Assembly (NCBI RefSeq): GCF_024713975.1
Contig: NC_091116.1
Span: 4,798,463 to 4,862,462 of the forward strand
Direction of reading: 5' to 3'
Length of the DNA stretch: 64,000 bases
From: Paralichthys olivaceus
Lineage: Eukaryota; Chordata; Actinopteri; Pleuronectiformes; Paralichthyidae
Below, one piece after another: positions 44,808 to 57,584 of the stretch. The notes beneath the pieces were generated by a model. It made no database searches and was not told the DNA's origin. It was given only the letters and a program-made list of their open reading frames with translations. A program made the position numbers and the translations under genes. Each line of letters begins with the position of its first letter. The first letter of the stretch is position 1.

Positions 44808-46502
44808 ACTGCTATCTTTTATTTTTTTATTAACACACTGCTATTATTCTGAACACAACTCTACATCTCACATGGAACAAGCAGCAATAGATCAAATACA
44901 TTCAAACAATAACTGTTCAAATCTACTCACAAATCCAGCAGTGACACAATCCAGGTGCTTCAACAAACCTGTAACACATGACATGGTTCACAAACACACA
45001 TTAATATAAAGTCACCTTTGATTTAATGAACAAACACTGAACTGTACAACCACTTACCACTGTTGATCCTCAGTAACACTGGTGGAACAGCTTAGAGGCT
45101 TCTTAGGTCCACATGAAGTACAACCTGGTAGACACAATAACACATTAACATACAGTAACCAGGACTTATGGCTCACCTGGAGGAACACATACCTATTTGC
45201 TGCTAAACAACAATCTTTAAAAGCTAATAATGTAGTTTGGATCACACTCACCACTTTCCATGTGGTTCCCTCCCACCACCAAGGACTTTCAGTACAATGT
45301 CTGAAAGAGGACAGAAGTGGTCGTCTTTATTTTTTTTACAACTTTAACAACGTCAGTGTGTACAGATTATTCAGACTATTTGCTCTTAATACATTACTTA
45401 CCTCAAACAACATCGCTCCACCTAACGAGTGAGCCGCTGTCCTCATCGGCCCTGTATGACAGACAAAACAATCAAGGGTCTCATTTAGCAAACACTGTGT
45501 GGCATTCATACAAAAACTGGACTTACACAAAACTAAATTACTATTTAGAAAACCATGCAGGTGCACCCAATAGATTTTTGAGAAGAGAAAAGAATAGAAA
45601 CATACTCACCTGGGACTTTTCGTGGCTGAACAATCACCTTTCTATTGTGACAGAGGCATGACAAGACAGAACCCTAACACAATTTCACCACTTTCAACAA
45701 CAGTCATTGTGTTCAAAATAACAGCAGTGTGGAGTTCTATTACTCAAGTCAAACAGGTGGCCCTCATTTAAGGACCAAGGCAGCAAATGTTCTACATGCT
45801 AGTTCTAGTGCATTTGTCTGAAAATCACTGGAACATGGGTCATTGTTCACAACAACAGCATACTTTGATTCAAAAGTATCAAGACAACCAGAAAAGTACA
45901 AACCGCTCAACTACAATCATCTCAAATCCTTTAAAATAGCAACCAAAACCACAAAGACGTGGAAGACAACAGAACACTACCATTCAGATGAATCAAACAA
46001 TAACCTAAATGACACCTATGCAAAGTCCCATTGTTGAAAAATTAACATGTGCTGAAGAGGTTACAATTTTCCTTAAAGGAAAATACCACAACATTTTGTG
46101 GAGTGATGACATCACCACTGTTCAAACCACAGAACACGGTGAAGCATGGTAGCACAAGCACAATACTTCAAGACATTGTGTTGACTTATGCCAAAGAGGA
46201 GACACCCTTCAAATGTGTGTTTCAACAAGACAACCACCCCAAACACACAAGTAAGCACGCAGCATCTTCAACATCCAACAACACTAACATAATGGAGTGG
46301 CCACTCCGATCATCCTGGACTACAATACCTGTACACAGGTGACACAACTTGGTCGACTCCATGCAACACACATGTGAAGCAGTTCTCAAACACACTGCTT
46401 GTACAACTAAATACAAGTTCAGTGATTCACAGACAAGACACATCTTCAAGCATTTTTCGCTTCATACAATAAATGTTTGACTTTGTAAAGAACAATGCAG
46501 AC
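44808..46502 (-). repeat. Right monomer R8 (full), HOR copy 1, begins with left-array-type sequence
   Basis: A 1695-bp monomer with its Tc1 relic at 45706-46565. The linker is left-type (TTATTTTTTTATTAAC). The segment 5 acceptor shows the left-type loss (AACACATTAACATACAG). From about 45200 it returns to right-type sequence. Confidence 0.85.
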
Positions 46503-47863
46503 ACTGCTATCTTTTATTTATTTATTTATTTTTTATTAACACACTGCTATTATTTTGAACACAACTCTACATCTCACATGGAACAAGCAGCAATAGATCA
46601 ACTACATTCAAACCAATAACTGTTCAAATCTACTCACAAATCCAGCAGTGACACAATCCAGGTGCTTCAACAAACCTGTAACACATGACATGGTTTACAA
46701 ACACACATTCATATAAAGTCTCTTTTGATTTAATGAACAAACACTGAACTGTACAACCACTTACCACTGTTGATCCTCAGTAACACTGGTGGAACAGCTT
46801 AGAGGTTTCTTAGGTCCACATGAAGTACAACCTGGTAGACACAATAACACCTGAAACACATGAAGGAAATGGAGTTATGGCTCACATGGAGGGACACACA
46901 CCTAGTTAGCAAGTGCAGCAAGTTTACCCAATAGATTTTTGAGAAGAGAAAAGAATAGAAACATACTCACCTGGGACTTTTCCTGGCTGAACAATCACCT
47001 TTCTATTGTGACAGAGGCATGACAAGACAGAACCCTAACACAATTTCACCACTTTCAACAACAGTCATTGTGTTCAAAATAACAGCAGTGTGGAGTTCTA
47101 TTACTCAAGTCAAACAGGTGGCCCTCATTTAAGGACCAAGGCAGCAAATGTTCTACATGCTAGTTCTAGTGCATTTGTCTGAAAATCACTGGAACATGGG
47201 TCATTGTTCACAACAACAGCATACTTTGATTCAAAAGTATCAAGACAACCAGAAAAGTACAAACCGCTCAACTACAATCATCTCAAATCCTTTAAAATAA
47301 CAACCAAAACCACAAAGACGTGGGAGAAAACAGAACACTACCATTCAGATGAATCAAACAATAACCTAAATGACACCTATGCAAAGTCCCATTGTTGAAA
47401 AATTTACATGTGCTGAAGAGGTTACAATTTTCAGTAAAGGAAAATACCACAACATTTTGTGGAGTGATGACATCACCACTGTTCAAACCACAGAACACGG
47501 TGAAGCATGGTAGCACAAGCACAATACTTCAAGACATCGTGGTGACTTATGCCAAAGAGGAGACACCCTTCAAATGTGTCTTTCAACAAGACAACCACCC
47601 CAAACACACAAGTAAGCACGCAGCATCTTCAACATCCAACAACACTAACATAATGGAGTGGCCACTCCGATCATCCTGGACTACAATACCTGTACACAGG
47701 TGACACAACTTGGTTGAGTCCATGCAACACACATGTGAAGCAGTTCTCAAACACACTGCTTGTACAACTAAATACAAGTTCAGTGATTCACAGACAGGAC
47801 ACATCTTCAAGCATTTTTCACTTCATACAATAAATGTTTGACTTTGTAAACAACAATGCAGAA
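46503..47863 (-). repeat. Right monomer R9 (no segments 2-3), HOR copy 2
   Basis: A 1361-bp counterpart of R4 at +7904. I saw essentially no differences in the stretches compared. Its Tc1 relic is 47067-47926. Confidence 0.88.
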
Positions 47864-49286
47864 ACTATCTTTTATTTATTATTAATTTTTTTTATTTATT
47901 AACACTGCTATTATTTTGAACACAACTCTACATCTCACATGGAACAAGCAGCAATAGATCAACTACATTCAAACAATAACTGTTCAAATCTACTCACAAA
48001 TCCAGCAGTGACACAATCCAGGTGCTTCAACAAACCTGTAACACATGACATGGTTTACAAACACACATTCATATAAAGTCTCTTTTGATTTAATGAACAA
48101 ACACTGAACTGTACAACCACTTACCACTGTTGATCCTCAGTAACACTGGTGGAACAGCTTAGAGGTTTCTTAGGTCCACATGAAGTACAACCTGCTAGAC
48201 ACAATAACACCTGAAAAGGATGAAGGACATACAGTAACCAGGACTTATGGCTCACCTGGAGGAACACATACCTACTTGCTGCTAAACAACAATCTTTAAA
48301 AGCTGATAATCTATTTTAGATCAAACTCACCATTTTCCATGTGGTTCCCTCCCACCGCCAAGGACTTTCAGTACAATGTCTGGAAGGGGACAGAAGTGGT
48401 CGTCTTTATTTTTTACAACGTCAGTGTGTACAGATTATTCAGACTATTTGCTCTTAATACATTACTTAACTCAAACAACATCGCTCCACCTAACCAGTGA
48501 GCCGCTGTTCTCATCGGCCCTGTATGACAGACAAAACAATCAAGGGTCTCATTTAGCAAACACTGTGTGGCATTCATACAAAACTGGACTTACACAAAAC
48601 TCAATTACAAATTAGAAAATCATGCAGGTGCACCCAATAGATTTTTGACAAGAGAAAAGAATAGAAACATACTCACCTGGGACTTTTCGTGGCTGGACAT
48701 TCACCTTTCTATTGTGACAGAGGCATGACAAGACACAACCCTAACACAATTTCACCACTTTCAACAACAGTCATTGTGTTCAAAATAATAGCAGTGTGGA
48801 GTTCTATTACTCAAGTCAAACAGGTGGCCGTCATTTAAGGACCAAGGCAGCAAATGTTCTACATGCTAGTTCTAGTGCATTTGTCTGAAAATCACTGGAA
48901 CATGGGTCATTGTACACAACAACAGCATACTTTGATTCAAAAGTATCAAGACAACCAGAAAACTACTAACCGCTCAACTTCAATCATCTCAAATCCTTTA
49001 AAATAGCAACCAAAACCACAAAGACATAGAAGCACGCAGCATCTTCAACATCCAACAACACTAACATAATGGAGTGGCCACTCCGATCATCCTGGACTAT
49101 AATACCTGTACACAGGTGACGCAACTTGGTCAAGTCCATGCAACACACATGTGAAGCAGTTCTCAAACACACTGCTTGTACAACTAAATACGTGATTCAA
49201 GTTCAGTGATTCACAGACAAGACACATCTTCAAGCATTTTTCACTTCATACAATAAATGTTTGACTTTGTAAACAACAATGCAGAA
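47864..49286 (-). repeat. Right monomer R10 (no transposase core), HOR copy 2
   Basis: A 1423-bp counterpart of R5, sharing the TTACTTAACTC donor change and the duplicated GTGATTCAAGTTC piece near 49192. Its Tc1 relic is 48773-49349. Confidence 0.88.
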
Positions 49287-50992
49287 ACTATCTTTTATTT
49301 ATTATTAATTTTTTATTTATTAACACACTGCTATTATTTTGAACACAACTCTACATCTCACATGGAACAAGCAGCAATAGATCAACTACATTCAAACAAT
49401 AACTGTTCAAATCTACTCACAAATCCAGCAGTGACACAATCCAGGTGCTTCAACAAACCTGTAACACATGACATGGTTTACAAACACACATTCATATAAA
49501 GTCTCTTTTGATTTAATGAACAAACACTGAACTGTACAACCACTTACCACTGTTGATCCTCAGTAACACTGGTGGAACAGCTTAGAGGTTTCTTAGGTCC
49601 ACATGAAGTACAACCTGGTAGACACAATAACACCTGAAAAGGATGAAGGACATACAGTAACCAGGACTTATGGCTCACCTGGAGGAACACATACCTACTT
49701 GCTGCTAAACAACAATCTTTAAAAGCTGATAATCTATTTTAGATCAAACTCACCATTTTCCATGTGGTTCCCTCCCACCGCCAAGGACTTTCAGTACAAG
49801 GTCTGAAAGGGGACAGAAGTGGTCATCTTTATTTTTTACAACGTCAGTGTGTACAGATTATTCAGACTATTTGCTCTTAATACATTACTTAACTCAAACA
49901 ACATCGCTCCACCTAACCAGTGAGCCGCTGTTCTCATCGGCCCTGTATGACAGACAAAACAATCAAGGGTCTCATTTAGCAAACACTGTGTGGCATTCAT
50001 ACAAAACTGGACTTACACAAAACTCAATTACAAATTAGAAAATCATGCAGGTGCACCCAATAGATTTTTGACAAGAGAAAAGAATAGAAACATACTCACC
50101 TGGGACTTTTCCTGGCTGGACATTCACCTTTCTATTGTGACAGAGGCATGACAAGACACAACCCTAACACAATTTCACCACTTTCAACAACAGTCATTGT
50201 GTTCAAAATAACAGCAGTGTGGAGTTCTATTACTCAAGTCAAACAGGTGGCCCTCATTTAAGGACCAAGGCAGCAAAGGTTCTACATGCTAGTTCTAGTG
50301 CATTTGTCTGAAAATCACTGGAACATGGGTCATTGTACACAACAACAGCATACTTTGATTCAAAAGTATCAAGACAACCAGAAAAGTACAAACCACTCAA
50401 CTACAATCATCTCAAATCCTTTAAAATAGCAACCAAAACCACAAAGACGTGGAAGACAACAGAACACTACCATTCAGATGAATCAAACAATAACCAAAAT
50501 GAATCCTACGCAAAGTCCAATTGTTGAAAAATCAACATGTGCTGAAGAGGTTACAATTTTCCTTAAAGGAAAATACCACAACATTTTGTGGAGTGATGAA
50601 GGCAACACTGTTCAAACCACAGAACACTGTGAAGCATGGTGGCACAAGCACAATACTTCAAGACATTGTGTTGCCTTATGCCAAAGAGGAGACACCCTTC
50701 AAATGTGTGTTTCAACAAGACAACCACCCCAAACACACAAGTAAGCACACAGCATCTTCAACATCCAACAACACTAACATAATGGAGTGGCCACTCCGAT
50801 CATCCTGGACTACAATACCTGTACACAGGTGACACAACTTGGTCGACTCCATGCAACACACATGTGAAGCAGTTCTCAAACACACTGCTTGTACAACTAA
50901 ATACAAGTTCAGTGATTCACAGACAAGACACATCTTCTAGCATTTTTCACTCAATACAATAAATGTTTGACTTTGTAAAGAACAATGCAGAC
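49287..50992 (-). repeat. Right monomer R11 (full), HOR copy 2
   Basis: A 1706-bp counterpart of R6, including CAAGGTCTGAAAG. A private GCAAAGGTTC change lies near 50274. Its Tc1 relic is 50196-51055. Confidence 0.88.
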
Positions 50993-52709
50993 ACTGCTAT
51001 CTTTTATTTATTTATTTATTTTTTATTAACACACTGCTATTATTTTGAACACAACTCTACATCTCACATGGAACAAGCTGCAATAGATCAACTACATTCA
51101 AACAATAACTGTTCAAATCTACTCACAAATCCAGCAGTGACACAATCCAGGTGCTTCAACAAACCTGTAACACATGACATGGTTTACAAACACACATTCA
51201 TATAAAGTCTCTTTTGATTTAATGAACAAACACTGAACTGTACAACCACTTACCACTGTTGATCCTCAATAACACTGGTGGAACAGCTTAGAGGTTTCTT
51301 AGGTCCACATGAAGTACAACCTGGTAGACACAATAACACCTGAAACACATGAAGGACATACAGTAACCAGGACTTATGGCTCACCTGGAGGAACACATAC
51401 CTATTTGCTGCTAAACAACAATCTTTAAAAGCTGATAATCTATTTTAGATCACACTCACCATTTTCCATGTGGTACCTTCCCACCACCAAGGACTTTCAG
51501 TACAATGTCTGGAAGGGGACAGAAGTGGTCGTCTTTATTTTTTTTACATTTTAACAACGTCAGTGTGTACAGATTATTCAGACTATTTGCTCTTAATACA
51601 TTACTTACCTCAAACAACAACGCTCCACCTAACGAGTGAGCCGCTGTCCTCATCGGCCCTGTATGACAGACAAAACAATCAAGGGTCTCATTTAGCAAAC
51701 ACTGTGTGGCATTCATACAAAAACTGGACTTACACAAAACTAAATTACTATTTAGAAAACCATGCAGGTGCACCCAATAGATTTTTGAGAAGAGAAAAGA
51801 ATAGAAACATACTCACCTGGGACTTTTTGTGGCTGAACAATCACCTTTCTATTGTGACAGAGGCATGACAAGACAGAATCCTAACACAATTTCACCACTT
51901 TCAACAACAGTCATTGTGTTCAAAATAACAGCAGTGTGGAGTTCTATTACTCAAGTCAAACAGGTGGCCCTCATTTAAGGACCAAGGCAGCAAATGTTCT
52001 ACATGCTAGTTCTAGTGCATTTGTCTGAAAATCACTGGAACATGGCTCATTGTTCACAACAACAGCATACTTTGATTCAAAAGTATCAAGACAACCAGAA
52101 AAGTACAAACCGCTCAACTACAATCATCTCAAATCCTTTAAAATAGCAACCAAAACCACAAAGACGTGGAAGACAACAGAACACTACCATTCAGATGAAT
52201 CAAACAATAACCAAAATGAATCCTACGCAAAGTCCAATTGTTGAAAAATCAACATGTGCTGAAGAGGTTACAATTTTCCTTAAAGGAAAATACCACAACA
52301 TTTTGTGGAGTGATGAAGGCAACACTGTTCAAACCACAGAACACTGTGAAGCATGGTGGCACAAGCACAATACTTCAAGACATTGTGTTGCCTTATGCCA
52401 AAGAGGAGACACCCTTCAAATGTGTGTTTCAACAAGACAACCACCCCAAACACACAAGTAAGCACACAGCATCTTCAACATCCAACAACACTAACATTAT
52501 GGAGTGGCCACTCCGATCATCCTGGACTATAATACCTGTACACAGGTGACGCAACTTGGTCGACTCCATGCAACACACATGTGAAGCAGTTCTCAAACAC
52601 ACTGCTTGTACAACTAAATACAAGTTCAGTGATTCACAGACAAGACACATCTTCTAGCATTTTTCACTCAATACAATAAATGTTTGACTTTGTAAAGAAC
52701 AATGCAGAC
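50993..52709 (-). repeat. Right monomer R12 (full), mosaic of R7-type and R6/R11-type
   Basis: A 1717-bp monomer. The exon-like half is R7-type (GGTACCTTCCCACC, TTTTTGTGGCTG). The transposase half is R6/R11-type (AATGAATCCTACGC, GATGAAGGCAAC). Its Tc1 relic is 51913-52772. Confidence 0.85.
51127..51866 (-). pseudogene. Ghost gene fragment in monomer R12 (right-array representative)
   Basis: The six segments of the left array are kept with identical lengths: 51817-51866 (50), 51609-51658 (50), 51460-51508 (49), 51385-51400 (16), 51254-51339 (86) and 51127-51164 (38). Splice borders include CATACAG/, /GTAAGT, /GTGAGT and TGTTTCAG/ before the 86-bp segment. The joined frame shows coding-altering differences from the left array, such as GGGKVPHGKW against GGAREPHGKW and LVRWS against LVMWS. 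The TAG at codon 6 and the TGA near the end of segment 2 are both present. I do not recognise the protein. Confidence 0.45.
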
Positions 52710-54321
52710 ACTGCTATCTTTTATTTATTTATTTATTTTTTATTAACACACTGCTATTATTTTGAACACAACTCTACATCTCACATGGAACAAGCAGCAA
52801 TAGATCAACTACATTCAAACCAATAACTGTTCAAATCTACTCACAAATCCAGCAGTGACACAATCCAGGTGCTTCAACAAACCTGTAACACATGACATGG
52901 TTCACAAACACACATTAATATAAAGTCTCTTTTGATTTAATGAACAAACACTGAACTGTACAACCACTTACCACTGTTGATCCTCAGTAACACTGGTGAA
53001 ACAGCTTAGAGGTTTCTTAGGTCCACATGAAGTACAACCTGCTAGACACAATAACACCTGAAACACATGAAGGACATACAGTAACCAGGACTTATGGCTC
53101 ACCTGGAGGAACACATACCTACTTGCTGCTAAACAACAATCTTTAAAAGCTGATAATCTATTTTAGATCACACTCACCATTTTCCATGTGGTTCCCTCCC
53201 ACCACCAAGGACTTTCAGTACAATGTCTGGAAGGGGACAGAAGTGGTCGTCTTTATTTTTTTACAACTTTAACAACGTCAGTGTGTACAGATTATTCAGA
53301 CTATTTGCTCTTAATACATTACTTACCTCAAACAACATCGCTCCACCTAACGAGTGAGCCGCTGTCCTCATCGGCCCTGTATGACAGACAAAACAATCAA
53401 GGGTCTCATTTAGCATCACTGTGTGGCATTCATACAAAAACTAGACTTACACAAAACTAAATTACTATTTAGAAAACCATGCAGGTTCACCCAATAGATT
53501 TTTGAGAAGAGAAAAGAATAGAAACATACTCACCTGGGACTTTTCCTGGCTGGACATTCACCTTTCTATTGTGACAGAGGCATGACAAGACACAACCCTA
53601 ACACAATTTCACCACTTTCAACAACAGTCATTGTGTTCAAAATAACAGCAGTGGGGAGTTCTATTACTCAAGTCAAACAGGTGGCCCTCATTTAAGGACC
53701 AAGGCAGCAAATGTTCTACATGCTAGTTCTAGTGCATTTCTCTGAAAATCACTGGAACATGGGTCATTGTTCACAACAGCATACTTTGATTCAAAAGTAT
53801 CAAGACAACCAGAAAAGTACAAACCGCTCAACTACAATCATCTCAAATCCTTTAAAATAACAACCAAAACCACAAAGACGTGGGAGACAACAGAACACTA
53901 CCATTTAGATGAATCAGACAATAACCTAAATGACACCTAAGCAAAGTCCCATTGTTGAAGCATGGTAGCACAAGCACAATACTTCAAGACATCGTGGTGA
54001 CTTATGCCAAAGAGGAGACACCCTTCAAATGTGTCTTTCAACTAGACAACCACCCCAAACACACAAGTAAGCACACAGCATCTTCAACATCCAACAACAA
54101 CACTAACATAATGGAGTGGCCACTCCGATCATCCTGGACTACAATACCTGTACACAGGTGACACAACTTGGTCGACTCCATGCAACACACATGTGAAGCA
54201 GTTCTCAAACACACTGCTTGTACAACTAAATACAAGTTCAGTGATTCACAGACAAGACACATCTTCAAGCATTTTTCCCTTCATACAATAAATGTTTGAC
54301 TTTGTAAAGAACAATGCAGAC
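52710..54321 (-). repeat. Right monomer R13, edge monomer, partly deleted
   Basis: A 1612-bp monomer. About 100 bp of the transposase region are gone: GTCCCATTGTTG joins AAGCATGGTAGC near 53956. The Tc1 relic starts at 53630 but its outer TIR is missing. Array sequence stops at GCAGACACTGC and T-rich sequence follows. Private changes include TAACACTGGTGAAAC near 52990 and AACAACAACACTAAC near 54095. Confidence 0.85.
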
Positions 54322-55379
54322 ACTGCTTTTTTTTCTTTTTTTTTTTTAAAAAACAGCCTCATTTTTAGATTTATTGACAGCTGCCATATCCCCCATACAC
54401 AACATTTAACAATTATTATGTGCTTGTGATAACTGGACTCATTATGTGGCCCTATGAGGCAAACAACATGTAAAATCACACCATTGATACAAATCATGAT
54501 GAGAACAATACAATGTATGAGGCCCAGCAGTCTCCACACTGGAAACCTACCTTCTGATGCTAACACAGGAGTTTCCAAGAACCTCAGTCCACCGTCCAGA
54601 TGCACCTCATTGATGACTGATCAGTTAATCACAGTGGAGCTAGAGGAGAGACGAGAGACAAACAGGGACACTACAGGAAACACCCCCACCCTTAAAACAA
54701 TGATTCAACACTTACATCACATTTCACTAACTAACAACTACAATCAGTGTATTCATTACAATGCATTTGCCAACTAATTACTGCTGCTGGATTCAAAGTG
54801 AGCGGCAGACACACAAGTTGTACCACAAGGGAATGTCACTTCACACAAAATGGCTGCCACCACGAGGTGGACAAATCAAACAACAGGTGTTACTCAAGCT
54901 ACCTTCACGCAACACTCACACAGGTGACCAACACAAACGTGGAGTGCAACACCCACCAAACCAAAAGAGTGACGATTACACCACCTACAAAGTTGCTGCC
55001 ATTCACCAACACAACATCAATTTCTATGACAAGTACTGCAGCAGTTGAGTCAATTTACTTGGTGACCTTCAACACTAACATTATTTCTGATTTCATTCAC
55101 ATCTCTACTCATTCTCACATATCAACAACTGTTCACACCTTCAGCTTCCTGTTGTTTGTTTTGTGACTTCACAGAAAGTGAATCACTTCCTGTTTGCCAG
55201 GTTGTCTTCAAATTAACACTCAAGACATTAACTAGTACAATGGCATGAAACATTACACGTGTTTTAAGAATACCACACTGATTACTTACTTATATTTAGT
55301 AGCAGTCATGAGGTGAAGAACTTTCACTTTACTTTTATTCATAATAGAGATGTCACAGTTACCCCTTTTTAAAATATAT
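54322..55379. other. Unassigned sequence beyond the right array edge
   Basis: Starts with a T-rich tract (54327-54348). The rest is CA/AC-rich with short open frames (54454-54777, 54747-55166) that lack recognisable domains. I see no gene and no array or U homology here. Confidence 0.6.
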
Positions 55380-55734
55380 AAGGTACAGAGTGTAGAATTT
55401 AGTGATATCTACTGTTAAAGTTGCATGTTGCAGCTGAACACCTCTCACCTCACCCTCTCCTAAAACATGAAAATAACCTGTGGCAGCTTCAGTTACCTCA
55501 AAAGGGATTTAGTTTGTTCAGTCTGGACTACTGTAAAAAACAAGCAGCCTCCATAGAGAGCACCCCCTCGATGTAAATATGGTGTATTTAAATATTAATG
55601 GCCTTTTCAACAGTAAATAAAACTATATTCATATAATTTAGATGAAGTGAACTAGTGAAAACATCATGGGGATTATCTGACATTCAATTTCTGCCAATAG
55701 ATCCCTTTCACCTAAATTTTACACAGTGAACCTT
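55380..55734. mobile_element. MITE-like nonautonomous DNA element
   Basis: About 355 bp bounded by imperfect inverted repeats: AAGGTACAGAGTGTAGAATT at 55380-55399, and ACACAGTGAACCTT at 55721-55734 preceded by CCTAAATTTT. The interior (GTTGCATGTTGCAGCTGAAC, CTGGACTACTGTAAAAAAC, GCCAATAGATCCCTTTCACC) resembles a short TIR element I recall as common in percomorph fish. There is no coding capacity. Confidence 0.65.
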
Positions 55735-56361
55735 TAAGTGAGAAGATAACAAACAAGTAAATAGGTGGTTGCCACAAATTGGATCAAAAAATAGTAGCAT
55801 CATCATATCGTGAGTTGCGCTTTTAAAGGGGCCTATTGTGAGATGTTACCTTGATCGCCCACACACGCACAGTAAAACTATCAAAGGGCCCAATCCAGGA
55901 ATCCTGGACTTGGAGAATTCCTCCCTCTGTCCAGAATTTACACCAACATACCCAGGACACAAAAGCTTCCATCTTGTGCATTTGGAGCAAGAGTTTGCCA
56001 CATCTTTTGGGGATCTATCATCGTTTATCTCGTCGCTTTGTGCTACTGTGAGAGGCCTTCAGCGTGACGCAGACAGCTGGAGATCTGCAGGAAATAAGAG
56101 TCACAGTTACTCAGGGTTGTGTTCTCCATCAAATCCAACAGCTTAGTGTTTGGGAAATGTACAACTACAACTCACTGTGGATGTTTGGTGATTACTGATT
56201 TTGTTTTCAGTTTTATATCAAATCAAATGTCCTTCTACTTATAAGATCAAAAAAAAACTGAACAACATGGTAGGTAAAAATATAACATAATATATATGAA
56301 TAGAAGTTCCTATAAATGTTAATTAAACATTTGGAAGGGCCTTTTCGTGATGTCACGCTAC

Positions 56362-56398
<37 letters not shown>

Positions 56399-56446
56399 TG
56401 GGGTTTGGTAGGGCTGGGTGATACAACACTATTGATAAAATGTGTG
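55735..56446. other. Unassigned sequence with a CATA/TA microsatellite
   Basis: A 102-codon frame at 55838-56146 has no recognisable domain. A (CATA)n(TA)n tract occupies 56361-56397. Homology to left U has not yet begun here. Confidence 0.6.
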
Positions 56447-57176
56447 GACTCTGCTGACATCTGGTGGTGAAGCTGTGTGTTGCAGCTTCTCCTTCCAAAC
56501 ATGAAAGAATATGTTAGACGACATACTAACCTATGACTTTTTTTGTCATATTTTAGACGACATACTAACCTATGACTTTTTTTTCTTATTATTTTAGACG
56601 ACATGACAGCCTCGCAAAAGTCATAGTATAATATGACGTCTGAAATTTAAATGTATCAAGAGTCGCAGCAGATTCCACTATTAACAAACATGTTAACAAT
56701 GGAAAAGCTGCAGCAACACGTCAAACACACAGAAGATCCAATAAATGTGTTGATATTTTAAGCAATAGTCACCAAATGATGGGTCTGTGGGCTCCTGGCA
56801 TCTCCAGCGTACTGGCTCCCTCTACCTCCATCCCTAGCTAATGACAGTAGCGAACATAGCAAACAAATGATACGAGCTTTCCTTAGGAACACACTTTAGT
56901 TCATATAAAATACATTTAAATGGAGCAGGGAGCTCAAACGGTGACATTAACATTTTAATAAAGGTCAAATCAGGGCTGAGCGATAAAAGAATATCAATAA
57001 TGATGTCCAATATATATCAATGTAATGATTATGCATTGTGAAAACAATGATGAGGTAGAGCACATGCAATAGATGCCACGTGTCTAGTGCAATTCTTTAC
57101 TCATTCAACAGAGCAATAGTATTAAAACAATTAAAATGATCTAATCTGTTAAATAGAGATGAAACAATAAACCTGT

Positions 57177-57325
57177 TTCAATTCAATTTAATTTGTATAG
57201 CACCAAATCATAATATACATTATCTCAAGGCACTTTAAAATCTCATTTAACATAGAGAAACCCAACAGTTCCCACAATGAGCAGCACTTTGGCGACTGTG
57301 GAGAGGAAAAACTCCCTCCCTCCCT
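57177..57325 (-). mobile_element. Solo L2 3'-tail fragment (mirror of 28069-28190)
   Basis: The minus strand reads GAGTTTTTCCTCTCCACAG to GGTGCTATACAAAT with AATTGAATTG. It keeps the AAGTGCCTTGAGATAATG motif that the left mirror lost. Confidence 0.85.
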
Positions 57326-57541
57326 GTTTATCGTCATGATCATTATTTTCTATGTATATTGATTTATGATGGTAAATTATATATAATTGGATGTTTTACA
57401 TGGCTGCAAAACACTATCAATACTTATTGCAATTTAATATTCATCATAAAGGTTATATATACGCATATACGTACCAAGGTTATTATAGTTTTGAAATTGT
57501 CATTAGTTTTTATTTTTATTTAGTTTTTCAGTTTGCATTTT

Positions 57542-57546
<5 letters not shown>

Positions 57547-57581
<35 letters not shown>

Positions 57582-57584
57582 TAA
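57547..57584. repeat. AT microsatellite, right copy of U only
   Basis: A run of about 38 bp of alternating AT. The left counterpart near 27840 has no such run. Confidence 0.95.

Larger units (their letters stand above)
34376..54321 (-). repeat. Right tandem array, reverse orientation, with a 5-monomer higher-order repeat of 7904 bp
   Basis: Thirteen monomers end (own starts) at 35457, 36879, 38598, 39959, 41382, 43088, 44807, 46502, 47863, 49286, 50992, 52709 and 54321. Lengths after the first are 1422, 1719, 1361, 1423, 1706, 1719, 1695, 1361, 1423, 1706, 1717 and 1612 bp. The pattern 1361-1423-1706-1719-1695 occurs at 38599-46502 and nearly repeats at 46503-54321. Corresponding marks are offset by exactly 7904 bp over the first three monomers. 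1361-bp monomers lack exon-like segments 2 and 3; 1423-bp monomers lack the transposase core. Linkers are (TTTA)n rather than the A-tracts of the left array. Confidence 0.95.

Noticed and set aside
54747-55166. 139-codon frame in the sequence right of the array
   Set aside because: It is Thr/Asn/His-rich from CA-rich DNA, without domains or codon evidence.
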